DNA of 37,417 bases from Planctomycetota bacterium (GCA_027618475.1 JAQCEJ010000049.1:1-37417); one strand, 5' to 3'; numbered from the stretch's first letter, positions 8,048 to 17,290 are shown. The notes: generated by a model not told the origin, from the letters alone. Numbers and translations are program-made.

Positions 8048-10432
8048 TTACTCACCATAAAACCGCGTCAATTCTTCGTCGACGATCGGCTCGTTCAGCG
8101 AGTCACTATTGAGTTGGGCACGCAAACGGTGTTGTCCTGCTGTCTTGCCTTGGACAACCACACGATAGATGACGCTTTCTCCCGGTTTAAGGGTTGAAAT
8201 GGAATCGAACGAAACGTCGCCCAGACTGCTCGTGTGTTTGCTCGGTCCGCTTGCGGACTGGAAATCGAGACCATTGGGGATCGTGCAACTCAGTACGAGA
8301 TTGCTCGCGGCTTTCGTACCGTCATTTCGGACCTTGATTTCGTACACGGCGTCAGTACCGATTTCAACCGGATCTTCATCCTCGCTCACTTCGAGTACGA
8401 GGTCAACGGCACCGTCGACTTCGGTCTTTGTCGAGGTTGCGAGAGTCGTTCCGCCGTCAGAGACGACGCTGACATCGTGTGTGAATTGACCTGCTTCGAC
8501 AGCCTTGAGGTCGAGCGTCAATTCTCGTGACTGATCGCTGCCGAGTTGACCGACAAACCAGAGAACCGAATTCTCCTTTGAATGGAATTCGCCACCTTGT
8601 CCCGCAGTAACAAATCGGAATCCTCGGGGAATAGCGTAGATCACGCGGATATTGTTGCTTTCGGCCTGACCCGAATTGCTGATGGTGACGGTATAGTGGG
8701 CAGTTCTCTGTAAGTAACGGAAACCTGGTCCTTTTACCACGGCCTCCAAACTGGGAGCACTGACGTCAATCGTCGATTCCGAAGAATCCGTCAGTCCGCC
8801 ATTGGCCTGTGCGACGACTTTTACGAACTGCTTTCCGCCCTGTGTTGCTTCAACCGGAAGTCGGAACTGTCGTGATTCGCCCCCATCCAATGAACCAACT
8901 TCGAGTTTGAACTCGCGTCCTTTTTTGTGCGTCAATCCTTCCGAAAGCGTGCACTCAAGCACAATGTTCTGTGCCACACCCGTACCGGGGTTCGAGACCA
9001 CGACTACTTGTGACGCGGGATCGCCGAGCGCAACTTCACTCGGACCTTTGACAGCGAGTTTCAACATTGGCTCTTCGACCGTCAACGAAGCTTTTGCGAC
9101 ACCGGAAAACCGCACCTGTGCAGAGAGCGGTAACTCTCCTCGTTCATTGGGGATGAGTTCGATCTGGATTTTGTATTCTTTCTGCGTTTCGAGCGTCGGG
9201 ATGACCCATGTCAGATGATCGACTTCCTCGCGGGCAGGCGGTTCAGCTTTCGTCATGCGCACCGTGAGCGGGACATAAACCTCGACGTTCACGTTCTCTA
9301 CGCTGGTGTTACCTGTGTTTTGAACGATCAGTTCAGCGGAACTCGGTTGACCGATATTAACGGTTCCATGTTTAACCCACGTCAGGCTGATTGACGGCGT
9401 AACGACGCTCGATGTCGTCGGTGCCGAGGTAACGGTATGCGTTGACGACGACACTGGCACTGTACGCACTGTTTTTGATGGCAATTGGCTGTTGGAGGGT
9501 TGATTCAAGTTTTCAACCGGTTCCAAAGTCCGCGTTTGGGTTGACGGTTTGATATTACGATTCTGCTGTCGTACGGGAGCAGGTTGACGTTTCGACCCGG
9601 CGGAATCGGACACCCGATTCGAAGGGGTCTCCTCTCGGGGATCGAACAATCCCTGGAGATCGTCATTGTTCGACGAATTGGTTCTTGACCGTTGCTTGTT
9701 TCCGAGCTCGATTTCGATCAGATCCTGCTCATCATCCAATCGAAAGTTGGGGTCGCGATCTTCTGGAGCGCGAGGTACACCGTCGGCGAACGACTCATCG
9801 ATCGGGTCGAACGGTGACAAGGAATCGCCTTCGTCCTCTTCGCGGTCGCTGATTCGTCGAGACGGGTCGTTCAGGTCATTCGGGTCGATCGTCAGATCAG
9901 TTTCGGCATCTTCCTCTTCGGTGCCTTCGATTCCTATTGTCTTTTGTTGCCCTGCATCATCCGACTTCGCCGTTGTTGAGGATTGGTTGGAACTGCTGTA
10001 ACGTGAGCGACGACCGAACAATCCGCCGGTCGGAACGATTTCACCAGCCGCGTGATTCACAGATTGGGGAGAAGCATAATCGTCATCCAACTGGGCCGGT
10101 GCCTCGAATAAGGACGGATCGCCTTCCTCTTCAGGAACCGCACGCAGAATCGCTGAGTCAGTGTTTTTCAACAGGCCTTCGAATTCAACGTCAGCGTCTT
10201 TGAGCGTTGATGAAGACGTCGGATCGATTCGTAGTGGATCGACATCGTCGCCGGTGTCGGCTGCCGATCCGGAGACTCCTTCGTGCCCGCTGTTACTCGC
10301 AAAAAACGATTGATTTTTGACGGACGTCGAACGTTCCGACTTTGGCGATTTCGAGGCGTTGTCGGCGATGGCAACCGTGAAGAGCGCGCCGGACAAGCCT
10401 GTGACGGCGAGATACCAGTAGGTCCGCTTCAT
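8048..10432 (-). CDS. DUF11-repeat surface or secreted protein
   Basis: A 794-residue protein starting MKRTYWYLAVTGLSGALFTVAIADNA, a typical signal peptide. The open frame extends 47 codons further upstream, but that part is not signal-like, and GGGAG stands about ten bases before the chosen ATG. Residues about 30-340 are a low-complexity Ser/Asp/Glu-rich region with many acidic patches, probably disordered. From about residue 345 to the end come four or five immunoglobulin-like DUF11 repeats, visible as recurring 'NTGNTSVENVNVEV', 'NPGTGVAQNIVLEC', 'NSGQAESNNIRVIY' and 'NDGTKAASNLVLSC' strands. Such proteins are usually cell-surface or matrix components; adhesion or structural roles are inferred. 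It is convergent with the exosortase-like gene and has no C-terminal sorting tail. Confidence 0.88.
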   Translation of the reverse strand: MKRTYWYLAVTGLSGALFTVAIADNASKSPKSERSTSVKNQSFFASNSGHEGVSGSAADTGDDVDPLRIDPTSSSTLKDADVEFEGLLKNTDSAILRAVPEEEGDPSLFEAPAQLDDDYASPQSVNHAAGEIVPTGGLFGRRSRYSSSNQSSTTAKSDDAGQQKTIGIEGTEEEDAETDLTIDPNDLNDPSRRISDREEDEGDSLSPFDPIDESFADGVPRAPEDRDPNFRLDDEQDLIEIELGNKQRSRTNSSNNDDLQGLFDPREETPSNRVSDSAGSKRQPAPVRQQNRNIKPSTQTRTLEPVENLNQPSNSQLPSKTVRTVPVSSSTHTVTSAPTTSSVVTPSISLTWVKHGTVNIGQPSSAELIVQNTGNTSVENVNVEVYVPLTVRMTKAEPPAREEVDHLTWVIPTLETQKEYKIQIELIPNERGELPLSAQVRFSGVAKASLTVEEPMLKLAVKGPSEVALGDPASQVVVVSNPGTGVAQNIVLECTLSEGLTHKKGREFKLEVGSLDGGESRQFRLPVEATQGGKQFVKVVAQANGGLTDSSESTIDVSAPSLEAVVKGPGFRYLQRTAHYTVTISNSGQAESNNIRVIYAIPRGFRFVTAGQGGEFHSKENSVLWFVGQLGSDQSRELTLDLKAVEAGQFTHDVSVVSDGGTTLATSTKTEVDGAVDLVLEVSEDEDPVEIGTDAVYEIKVRNDGTKAASNLVLSCTIPNGLDFQSASGPSKHTSSLGDVSFDSISTLKPGESVIYRVVVQGKTAGQHRLRAQLNSDSLNEPIVDEELTRFYGE

Positions 10433-11047
10433 GAACGAAGGCTCCCAAACAAATTGATCTTTATGGCTTGATGGACATGGCGAGACGTTGATTTGCTGAT
10501 TTGTCCCAAGAACGGAGCTAACGCCCGATACTTTTAGACGATTGAATAAGTGAAAAAACCAGCACTCAAACAAAATCGAACGACCTCTAATACTGAATCG
10601 GTTTTAACGGTTATGCGACTTGAAGCACTTTGAGGGATGGTAGCGGATTTAACGTTGAATTCCACACGTCGATTACGTCTCTTGACCGAACGTAATTTCC
10701 TGAGGGACCATTTTTGGGTGAATGGGCATTTTCACAGTCCAAACCGGCAAATGCTGCCGCTGCAATTGCATTTCAATGTCGCATCAGCGAAACTGCCTGC
10801 GCAATGGCGAAGGTAGATTAGGGGAGCCGGTGATGGTGCGTGAAAAACGGTCTGTCGTTGATGATCGTGTGCGAGGGAGGTCGGAATATTTTATTTCAAT
10901 CTCAGCGATACAAACTGCCTGATTGTTTCGGCGATTTCATCGCTGATTTGGTCTCACTATTCAGTCAAAAAGGCTTATCCTCGCCCGTAAAAAACGCTTG
11001 ATTCGCAACCGGTTGTACACACGTGTTATTCATGAAAGAGGATCCAG
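10433..11047. other. intergenic region between divergent genes
   Basis: This 615-base stretch lies between the divergent DUF11 and gamma-glutamyltransferase genes and should contain both promoters. A perfect 7-bp inverted repeat, ATTACGT (10672-10678) and ACGTAAT (10690-10696) with an 11-base spacer, is the only clear structure and could be a hairpin or operator. A plus-strand frame at 10722-10922 (66 codons) is open but looks non-coding. No repeat of the 93-bp family is present. Confidence 0.5.
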
Positions 11048-12805
11048 ATGAAAAAGTGGAGCCTGTGGATCGTAGCGGTCGGACTCTGCTGGATTATCGA
11101 ACACGAGGTGATTATGTCGGTATCGGGTTCTTATCCCAAATCGGCCCAAGTATCGGCCGGTGAATACGATCGCTCGGGACGAAACCCACATCAAAGTCGG
11201 TCGGTTGTCGTCGCTCAGAATGGCATGGTCGCCACGAGTCATCCCCTTTCCGCCCAAGTCGGTATCGATATCCTCAAGGCGGGCGGTAATGCGGCTGATG
11301 CTGCCATTGCCACCAGTGCGATGATGGGCCTTGTCGAACCGATGAGTTGCGGTATAGGCGGCGACCTGTTCCTGATTTATTGGGACAACGCAACACAGAA
11401 ACTCTACGGCCTGAACGCGAGTGGTCGCAGCCCTTATGCACTCAATCGAAAAGTATTTGCTGACCAAGGACTCCCTCAAATTCCAGAGACGGGTCCGTTG
11501 TCGTGGTCGGTTCCCGGTTGCGTCGATGGCTGGGACATGCTGCGCTCGCGCTTCGGCACGAAATCGTTTGCTGAGATTCTTAAACCGGCCATAGAATACG
11601 GTGAGGCCGGTTTTCCGATCCCTGAAGTCATCGCCGGCTATTGGGCAGGGGGAGCTGTGGGACTGAAAGATTGGCCCGACTCAGCGGCCACATATCTCAT
11701 CGATGGCCGTGCGCCGCGTGAAGGAGAGCTTTTCAAAAACCAGCGGCTGGCAGCGACCTATCGCCAGATTGGCGAACATGGCCGTGATGCTTTCTACAAA
11801 GGTTCGATTGCCGAACGCATTGTTGCGTTCAGCGAAATGAACGGTGGTTATTTCAGCATGCAGGATTTCGAAGACCATACGTCAAACTGGCTCGACCCGG
11901 TATCGACCAATTATCGCGGATACGACGTGTGGGAACTACCACCAAACGGGCAGGGGATCGCCGTCCTGCAAATCTTAAACATACTCGAAGCGTATGACAT
12001 CAAATCGATGGGACGCAACAGCGCCGATTTCATCCATCTATTCGTCGAAGCGAAGAAATTGGCCTATGCTGACCGTGCAAAATATTATGCTGATCCTGAC
12101 TTTCAAGAAATTCCCGTTGCGAGCATGATATCAAAGCCATACGCCGTCAAACGCCGACAACTGATCGACCCCAATGTGGCCTCGAAGCAGGTGCTGCCGG
12201 GTGATCCGTTCAATGCGCAAGCTGACACGATTTATTTGACGGTCGTCGACAAAGACCGTAACTGTTGCTCTCTGATACAAAGTAATTATTACGGGTTTGG
12301 ATCGATGGTCACGCCAGGCGATGTCGGATTTGTGTTGCAAAATCGCGGGTCGCTGTTCTCGCTCGACGAGAAGCATTGGAATCGGCTTGAACCGCATAAA
12401 CGACCATTTCATACAATCATTCCTGCGTTTGTCACGAAAGAAGGAAAACCATGGTTTTCCTTCGGCGTGATGGGAGGTGATATGCAGCCCCAAGGACAGG
12501 TGCAGGTTCTCGTCAACATGATTGACTTCGGCATGAACGTACAGGCTGCGGGCGATTCATCTCGCGTGAGTCACAGTGGTTCTCAGACTCCGACCGGTCG
12601 ACCGATGGAGCAGCAAGGGGGGACCGTTGCAGTGGAATCGGCCGTCACCGATGAGACGATTCAGGAACTCATAAAGCGGGGGCATAGAGTCATCCGGTCA
12701 CGCGGGGGATTTGGAGGCTACCAAGGAATTCTCATCGACTGGGAGCATGGCACTCTGCATGGCGCAACAGAAGCGCGCAAGGACGGTGCCGCAGTCGGAT
12801 ATTGA
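11048..12805 (+). CDS. ggt: gamma-glutamyltransferase family protein (Ntn hydrolase)
   Basis: A 585-residue exported protein (N-terminal hydrophobic segment, residues about 4-18) of the gamma-glutamyltransferase/cephalosporin acylase family, which is made as a precursor that cleaves itself before a Thr nucleophile. That residue should be Thr394 in ADTIYLTVVD. Supporting motifs are GGNAADAAIA, EPMSCGIGGD, NASGRSP (gamma-glutamyl-binding Arg), NYYGFGS and VMGGDMQPQG. The segment that holds a Ser-Ser pair in classic enzymes reads RPFHTIIP here, as in the non-classical subfamily, so the true substrate may not be glutathione. Start supported by AGAGGA at 11036-11041. The transporter gene follows after 137 bases and may share the transcript. 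Confidence 0.9.
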   Translation: MKKWSLWIVAVGLCWIIEHEVIMSVSGSYPKSAQVSAGEYDRSGRNPHQSRSVVVAQNGMVATSHPLSAQVGIDILKAGGNAADAAIATSAMMGLVEPMSCGIGGDLFLIYWDNATQKLYGLNASGRSPYALNRKVFADQGLPQIPETGPLSWSVPGCVDGWDMLRSRFGTKSFAEILKPAIEYGEAGFPIPEVIAGYWAGGAVGLKDWPDSAATYLIDGRAPREGELFKNQRLAATYRQIGEHGRDAFYKGSIAERIVAFSEMNGGYFSMQDFEDHTSNWLDPVSTNYRGYDVWELPPNGQGIAVLQILNILEAYDIKSMGRNSADFIHLFVEAKKLAYADRAKYYADPDFQEIPVASMISKPYAVKRRQLIDPNVASKQVLPGDPFNAQADTIYLTVVDKDRNCCSLIQSNYYGFGSMVTPGDVGFVLQNRGSLFSLDEKHWNRLEPHKRPFHTIIPAFVTKEGKPWFSFGVMGGDMQPQGQVQVLVNMIDFGMNVQAAGDSSRVSHSGSQTPTGRPMEQQGGTVAVESAVTDETIQELIKRGHRVIRSRGGFGGYQGILIDWEHGTLHGATEARKDGAAVGY

Positions 12806-12942
12806 CCAACAGTTACATTCGACTGTTTGGCGGGGTGTCGTAGCCAGAAACTCTCATTGTTCGACACATCGGTCTCGTTACGTCAACAATTGCGTCGTTT
12901 TCGTAGGTTGTATTTCGAGGTCTTTCTGAAGATTCGCATATT

Positions 12943-14541
12943 ATGAACGCTCTGTTTCTTATGCTGGCCCAAGTCGACAACGCGGCGGAATCGATTCATC
13001 TCTCACAGGGAGGAAAGATCGCCCTCTCGATCGCACTGGGATTGTATCTCTGCGGTCTTATCGGGCTGAGTATCTTCGCCACGAAAAAAGTCGAGACCGA
13101 AGAAGACTATCTTGTCGCCGGTCGACGGTTACCTCTCTTTCTTGCCTGGGGGACGTTACTGGCGACGTGGTACGGAGCCGCATCGATGATGGGAGCTTCG
13201 CAAGCTGCGAGGGAAGAAGGAATTCTTGGCGTGATTCTCGATCCACTGGCGTGCGCCGTCACGCTGGTCCTTTCGGGATTGTTTTTCGCTGTCCCTTTGT
13301 GGGAGATGCGACTATTAACGATCGCCGATTTCTATCGCATTAAATACGGTATCAAAGCCGAGATTACGTCGTGTTTGATTCAGGTTCCGAGCTATTTTGG
13401 CTGGATCGCGGCTCAGTACATCGCGCTGGCCGCTGTGCTCGAAGCGTATTACAACATCCCGCTGAAGTACGGTATTATGATCGCATCGAGTATTACGTTG
13501 TTTTATACGTTGATTGGTGGTATGTGGTCGGTCACGCTTACCGATACTGCACAAATCGCAGTCGCCTTGATAGGACTAGTCATTCTGGCATATTCGACGT
13601 TTTCGCAACTCGGAAATACCGTCGTCGGCACACCCAGTTTTGCCGCTGGCTGGGAGCGTTTTATGATCTACGCCCGCGACGAAAAGCCAGATTTTTTCCG
13701 GCTTTGGCCGACGGCCGGTGCAGGGACCGCTGTGTGGCTGGCATGGATGGGGGCCTGGTCTACCGGAATGTTCGGCAATTTGCCGGGGCAGGATTTGAAT
13801 CAACGTGTGTTTGCATCGCGTGATACCTGGACGGCCAAATGGGCCTGTATTATTGCCGGCGTCATCTATCTCATTTTCGGAATGATTCCCGTCACTTTGG
13901 GGTTGGTGTCAAATATCACTCATCCCGACGAGATCAATGGAAAAATTCTGCCGGTGATGGCAGGCGCGTTTCTCAGCCCGGCGATGGCAGTCGTCTTCGT
14001 GGTCTCGTTTGTGTCGATCGTGGTCTCTACCGCAACGAGTGCTGTGCTGGCCCCGGCGACAATTCTCGGGCACAATTTGCTCGGTCGATTCAAGATATTT
14101 CAGGGACATCACCTGTTGCTCGACCGCGCCTGTGTCGTGCTGGTGACAATCGGTGGATTGGTTCTCGCCTACAGCGGTGAATCGATCATGGGGCTGCTCG
14201 ATATCTCGTTGTCGATCGCGCTCGTTGCTTTGTTCATTCCGCTGGCGATGGGTATCTACGGCAAGCCGCGCGGCGAAATGAGCGCGGTGCTTGCGATGTG
14301 GTTCGGCTTCGTCGTTTGGGTGATACGCTACGCGATTGAAGGAGTAGTCTTCGTTATCCCCGAAGACAGCCCGCTCGAATATCAAGACTGGCTGGCCAGT
14401 TCGTGGAACGCGGGGTCGTTTATGTATCATAGCGTTCGCTGGTTCGGTATGATCCCCGCCGACCTGCAAGGGCTTGCCGCGAGTCTGGTTGGTTATTACA
14501 TCGGGCAATGGGTCTGCCGGAAGCATCCGCTGTCGATGTGA
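12943..14541 (+). CDS. sodium:solute symporter (SSS family)
   Basis: A 532-residue inner-membrane transporter with about 13-14 hydrophobic segments, of the sodium:solute symporter family. Typical features are the early KKVETEEDYLVAGRRLPLFLAWGTLLATWYGAASMMG stretch (after the first membrane helix), the LPGQDLNQRVFASRD loop, and the SFVSIVVSTATSAVLAPATILGHN segment. It should couple sodium uptake to import of a small solute that cannot be named from sequence. It follows the gamma-glutamyltransferase gene on the same strand, so a role in taking up the amino acids released by that enzyme is possible, but this is inference. The ribosome binding site is weak (TGAAGA). It ends 47 bases before the convergent thioredoxin-like gene. 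Confidence 0.9.
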   Translation: MNALFLMLAQVDNAAESIHLSQGGKIALSIALGLYLCGLIGLSIFATKKVETEEDYLVAGRRLPLFLAWGTLLATWYGAASMMGASQAAREEGILGVILDPLACAVTLVLSGLFFAVPLWEMRLLTIADFYRIKYGIKAEITSCLIQVPSYFGWIAAQYIALAAVLEAYYNIPLKYGIMIASSITLFYTLIGGMWSVTLTDTAQIAVALIGLVILAYSTFSQLGNTVVGTPSFAAGWERFMIYARDEKPDFFRLWPTAGAGTAVWLAWMGAWSTGMFGNLPGQDLNQRVFASRDTWTAKWACIIAGVIYLIFGMIPVTLGLVSNITHPDEINGKILPVMAGAFLSPAMAVVFVVSFVSIVVSTATSAVLAPATILGHNLLGRFKIFQGHHLLLDRACVVLVTIGGLVLAYSGESIMGLLDISLSIALVALFIPLAMGIYGKPRGEMSAVLAMWFGFVVWVIRYAIEGVVFVIPEDSPLEYQDWLASSWNAGSFMYHSVRWFGMIPADLQGLAASLVGYYIGQWVCRKHPLSM

Positions 14542-14588
14542 GTGGAACCGAATCGGTGTTTTGCATTGTCCACGTGTCTAATTTATTG

Positions 14589-15137
14589 TCACCGATACAA
14601 TATCGACTTCCAACCTTCGCCATTTTGCACCAAGATTGCGTCGGCGATTCTTTGTTCGTTCACTTCGTCAACTTTGAACACAATCGGCGATACATGTCCG
14701 CTCACTTTCCTCGGAAAAACAGCGATGCCAAGTGGAATTGTATCATCGAAAGTGCGACGCCATTTTTTTTCGATTTCGATATACTTCAGATCGTTAGCAT
14801 CTTCATATTTGGTTATGTCCACACGCAAGCAGACAACGTCGCGACTGTTGACTAATCGGCGGACGCGAGCGCTTTGAAAGGGAACTTCGTGAAATTTAGA
14901 CAAATAGTCCCAGTTTGCCATTACGCTGACTACAACAAGCTTGTCATCTCGTAGCATTTTTTCCAGCAACTCGTCCGAATACGGTTGCCATTCGAAGGGG
15001 GTTGCATCGCCGGAGTTGATGAGATAGAGCGGCGCGGACAACAACCCAACTATCCCAAGGATCGCCAGCCGTCGCTTAACGACGTTGGGAACACAGTCCG
15101 ATAATCTTGATTCATGATATTTGCGCCGGTGAATCAT
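14589..15137 (-). CDS. membrane-anchored thioredoxin-fold protein lacking CxxC
   Basis: A 182-residue protein with one N-terminal membrane segment (residues about 22-40), then a domain that reads like the C-terminal thioredoxin domain of DsbD. The pattern is WQPYSDELLEKML, VVVSVMANWDYLSK, VVCLRVDITK and TIPLGIAVF with the expected cis-Pro. Where DsbD-type proteins have W-C-x-x-C-K, this protein has Trp76-Asp77-Tyr78-Leu79-Ser80-Lys81, so both redox cysteines are missing and it cannot work as a thiol oxidoreductase by the normal route. It may be a chaperone-like or binding derivative. It lies 33 bases downstream of the secreted EF-hand protein gene on the same strand. Confidence 0.75.
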   Translation of the reverse strand: MIHRRKYHESRLSDCVPNVVKRRLAILGIVGLLSAPLYLINSGDATPFEWQPYSDELLEKMLRDDKLVVVSVMANWDYLSKFHEVPFQSARVRRLVNSRDVVCLRVDITKYEDANDLKYIEIEKKWRRTFDDTIPLGIAVFPRKVSGHVSPIVFKVDEVNEQRIADAILVQNGEGWKSILYR

Positions 15138-15170
15138 AACTGGTCTGATTCAAACGAGTAGTCATTGAGT

Positions 15171-16445
15171 CTAATTAAACCAGATCGCAAACCCGATAAA
15201 CTCCCCTTGGAAAACTCGCATCAGGCGTTCCCATACCTCGGGGTTGGTGATTTGCCCCTGTTCGACATATGGTGCCGCACCGGTTCCTTGAATCCACAGT
15301 ATCAGATCGAAATTGGTCGGTTCGGTGAAGACTTTTTTGAAATTGATCCCTTGTGAACCGTCTCCACGCCAGAAGGGAATCAGTTTGTCTCCATCGAGGA
15401 TTTGTTCCATCTCTGTCAAAAACAGATGCCAGGCTTCGACCATTTCTTTGCTGACGCGCACTCCGGGAATCACACCCGTCTGCTTTGGGTTCGGTACCCA
15501 TTCGGCAACATCGTCTTTTTCGGAAAGTATCGATTTCCACGACGACCGGCTAAGGTCGATCATCGCCTTTAAATGCTCGTGAGCGGCCGTCATGCGTTCC
15601 GGTTCTTTCACCGGGAAGTTGATCAGATGAATAAAAGCCACGACGTCGGCAACGTCCACCTCGCCGCCGAATTCGAAGACTTTTTTCCAACCCTCCAAAA
15701 ATGTGTATGGTGTCTCGGTCTTCGGCCACAGCAAATGCCCCGTTCGCTCGAACAACTCTTTGCCATCATACGCGAGACTTACTTCACTGAAAAACATCAG
15801 CAGATGACAGTATCCGCGTAGCCAGTAAGCGTCACCCGTGTCGAACTGAATCACGAAGTTCTCAGCATCTTCGGGGGTTACGTCTCGCACAGTCCCGGCG
15901 GAAATCGCTGCGTAGATTTTCCACAGCGTTTCGCCTTCATTCGCCACACCGTCACCGTTGAGGTCGAGACGAATCAATCCGAAATGCAATGGAAGTACCA
16001 CCGGCTCATTACCGATCCCCGCTAATGTTTTCTCCGCGACGGCAAGATCGTTCGCAAATGACTGGAGGATGTCGCGCAAACCGCCGTACGACAACGTCTG
16101 TGGATTCTCGTTTGCCGGCACCGGTAAACGCAACAACGGCAAGTTTCTTGAAACATCGTGGAGCAGACCGTATTTGTAATGCGACTGTGCGAGATGTTCG
16201 ATCGATTGTAAAAATTCAATGACGCCAAGACCGAACCGCGCCTGCTGATCGTCGGGGTGATCTTTCAAATGAGATGAGAGTGCCATCTTACCGTCGGCCA
16301 ACTTTCCGCTTTGCAGATATTGTTCGGCCATCGGCGGCTCAGCAGCACGTCCCGATGTCGCGAAGCCTGACAGAGCGAAGACGACAAACAACACAAAACG
16401 AAATTTCACACAACCAACCCATCGAACAGTTTTTTGATTCGACAT
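15171..16445 (-). CDS. secreted protein with EF-hand loop, unknown function
   Basis: A 424-residue protein with a signal peptide (hydrophobic residues about 15-28, then SGRAAEPP). I do not recognise a named family. Residues 36-80 look like a tetratricopeptide-type helical pair (AEQYLQSGKLADGKMALSSHLKDHPDD). A canonical EF-hand calcium loop, DLNGDGVANEGE, occupies residues 161-172 with Asp, Asn, Asp, Gly and a final Glu in the right positions. The rest is mostly helical and rich in aromatic residues. It is the middle gene of a minus-strand cluster; a degenerate 93-bp repeat separates it from the upstream lipoprotein gene. The ribosome binding site GGGAAAG precedes the ATG. Calcium binding outside the cytoplasm is likely; the role is unknown. 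Confidence 0.82.
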   Translation of the reverse strand: MSNQKTVRWVGCVKFRFVLFVVFALSGFATSGRAAEPPMAEQYLQSGKLADGKMALSSHLKDHPDDQQARFGLGVIEFLQSIEHLAQSHYKYGLLHDVSRNLPLLRLPVPANENPQTLSYGGLRDILQSFANDLAVAEKTLAGIGNEPVVLPLHFGLIRLDLNGDGVANEGETLWKIYAAISAGTVRDVTPEDAENFVIQFDTGDAYWLRGYCHLLMFFSEVSLAYDGKELFERTGHLLWPKTETPYTFLEGWKKVFEFGGEVDVADVVAFIHLINFPVKEPERMTAAHEHLKAMIDLSRSSWKSILSEKDDVAEWVPNPKQTGVIPGVRVSKEMVEAWHLFLTEMEQILDGDKLIPFWRGDGSQGINFKKVFTEPTNFDLILWIQGTGAAPYVEQGQITNPEVWERLMRVFQGEFIGFAIWFN

Positions 16446-16468
16446 GATGTCTTTCCCATTGCTTGGCT

Positions 16469-16560
16469 GATAACTGGTTTCATGACCCGTCTGGCTGAAG
16501 TATTTACATACCGATGGTGTCGAAAACGCCGTCGTCCGTGATATGATGGAACGGCTTAAG
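16469..16560 (+). repeat. 93-bp inverted-end repeat, degenerate copy B
   Basis: The left end AACTGGTTTCATGACCC and right end TGATGGAACGGCTTAAG match the arms of the better-kept copies with few changes and at the right distance (about 92 bases), but the centre is no longer alignable by eye. It occupies most of the gap between two minus-strand genes. I regard it as an old decayed copy. Confidence 0.5.
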
Positions 16561-16565
16561 GTCGA

Positions 16566-17219
16566 TTAATCGATCGACTCGTTGAAGAGATCGTCGTTCG
16601 ACGTTGTCGGTGTTGCCGCGTGCATCTTCAGGTAGTACTCGACTTTTTCACCGGCGGTTTCAAGAGACTGCGAAAGTGTTTCTCCCAATTCTTCGAGTAT
16701 CGCCCGCTGTTCGTCGCTGAATCCGTCAAGTTGGATCTGTCGGTCGTTTACTTCGAAGGCCGGGGTTTCGTCGGGAAATAAATTGCACGCCTTTTCGAGA
16801 AGGTCGGAGGCATCTTTCATATCGATGTTCTTCAGTGCCGTTACGGTTTCTCGTGCATGCTTTCCCGCCAGGTTGAAGAAGTAGTATTCCAGCCCTCCTT
16901 GCAGCACTTCGTAGCGAATACGGAGAGTGAGATATACGACTTGTTCGTCGTCTGAAAGACTGCTTAATCCATCGAAGTCGACTTTGTCATAAAGCTGTTG
17001 GAAAATCTGATCAAGCGGGTCGCCGGTTTCTTCCTCTTCGCCTTCAGCTTCAGTTGCGGAGATGGGACCAGCGTTTTCAGTTTCCGGTCCTTTCGACGTC
17101 GGAGGTGTTGCCGATGGCGGTGTCGAGTCGTTGTCCGAGCCGCACCCGTTGGCAACAGTCGCGCAAAACCAGGCGATTGCCACCAAGGGAAAACTGCAGT
17201 GAACTCGAAATACTGACAC
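16566..17219 (-). CDS. putative lipoprotein with DMP19-like (DUF4375) domain
   Basis: A 217-residue protein. The start is set at a GTG (17217-17219), because AAAGGG stands five bases before it and the product then begins with a short signal peptide ending in VANGC, a plausible lipobox with Cys26; the frame is open to a TTG at 17267 but that start is weaker. Residues 27-70 are a linker rich in Ser, Pro and Glu. The remainder resembles the DMP19/DUF4375 family: GGLEYYFFNLAGKHARETVTALKNI followed by ASDLLEKACNLFPDE. That domain has been proposed to bind DNA mimics or nucleic-acid proteins in other bacteria, and an exported version is unusual. It heads the minus-strand cluster and is divergent from the HD-domain gene. 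Confidence 0.75.
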   Translation of the reverse strand: MSVFRVHCSFPLVAIAWFCATVANGCGSDNDSTPPSATPPTSKGPETENAGPISATEAEGEEEETGDPLDQIFQQLYDKVDFDGLSSLSDDEQVVYLTLRIRYEVLQGGLEYYFFNLAGKHARETVTALKNIDMKDASDLLEKACNLFPDETPAFEVNDRQIQLDGFSDEQRAILEELGETLSQSLETAGEKVEYYLKMHAATPTTSNDDLFNESID

Positions 17220-17290
17220 AGAAGCCCTTTCTCGGTTTGCGTGCGACTCATCTTTCGATATTGGCAATCGATTTCTCCAGCGAGTTGTCG

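Noticed and set aside
10433-10573. 47-codon N-terminal extension of the DUF11 protein
   Set aside because: It would bury the signal peptide inside the protein; the ATG at 10432 begins a normal signal and has a ribosome binding site.
10722-10922. Plus-strand frame of 66 codons in the large intergenic region
   Set aside because: Cys-rich random-looking sequence, no ribosome binding site.
13909-14526. Minus-strand frame of 205 codons inside the symporter gene
   Set aside because: Very hydrophilic His/Arg/Asp-rich translation, typical of an antisense shadow of a membrane protein.
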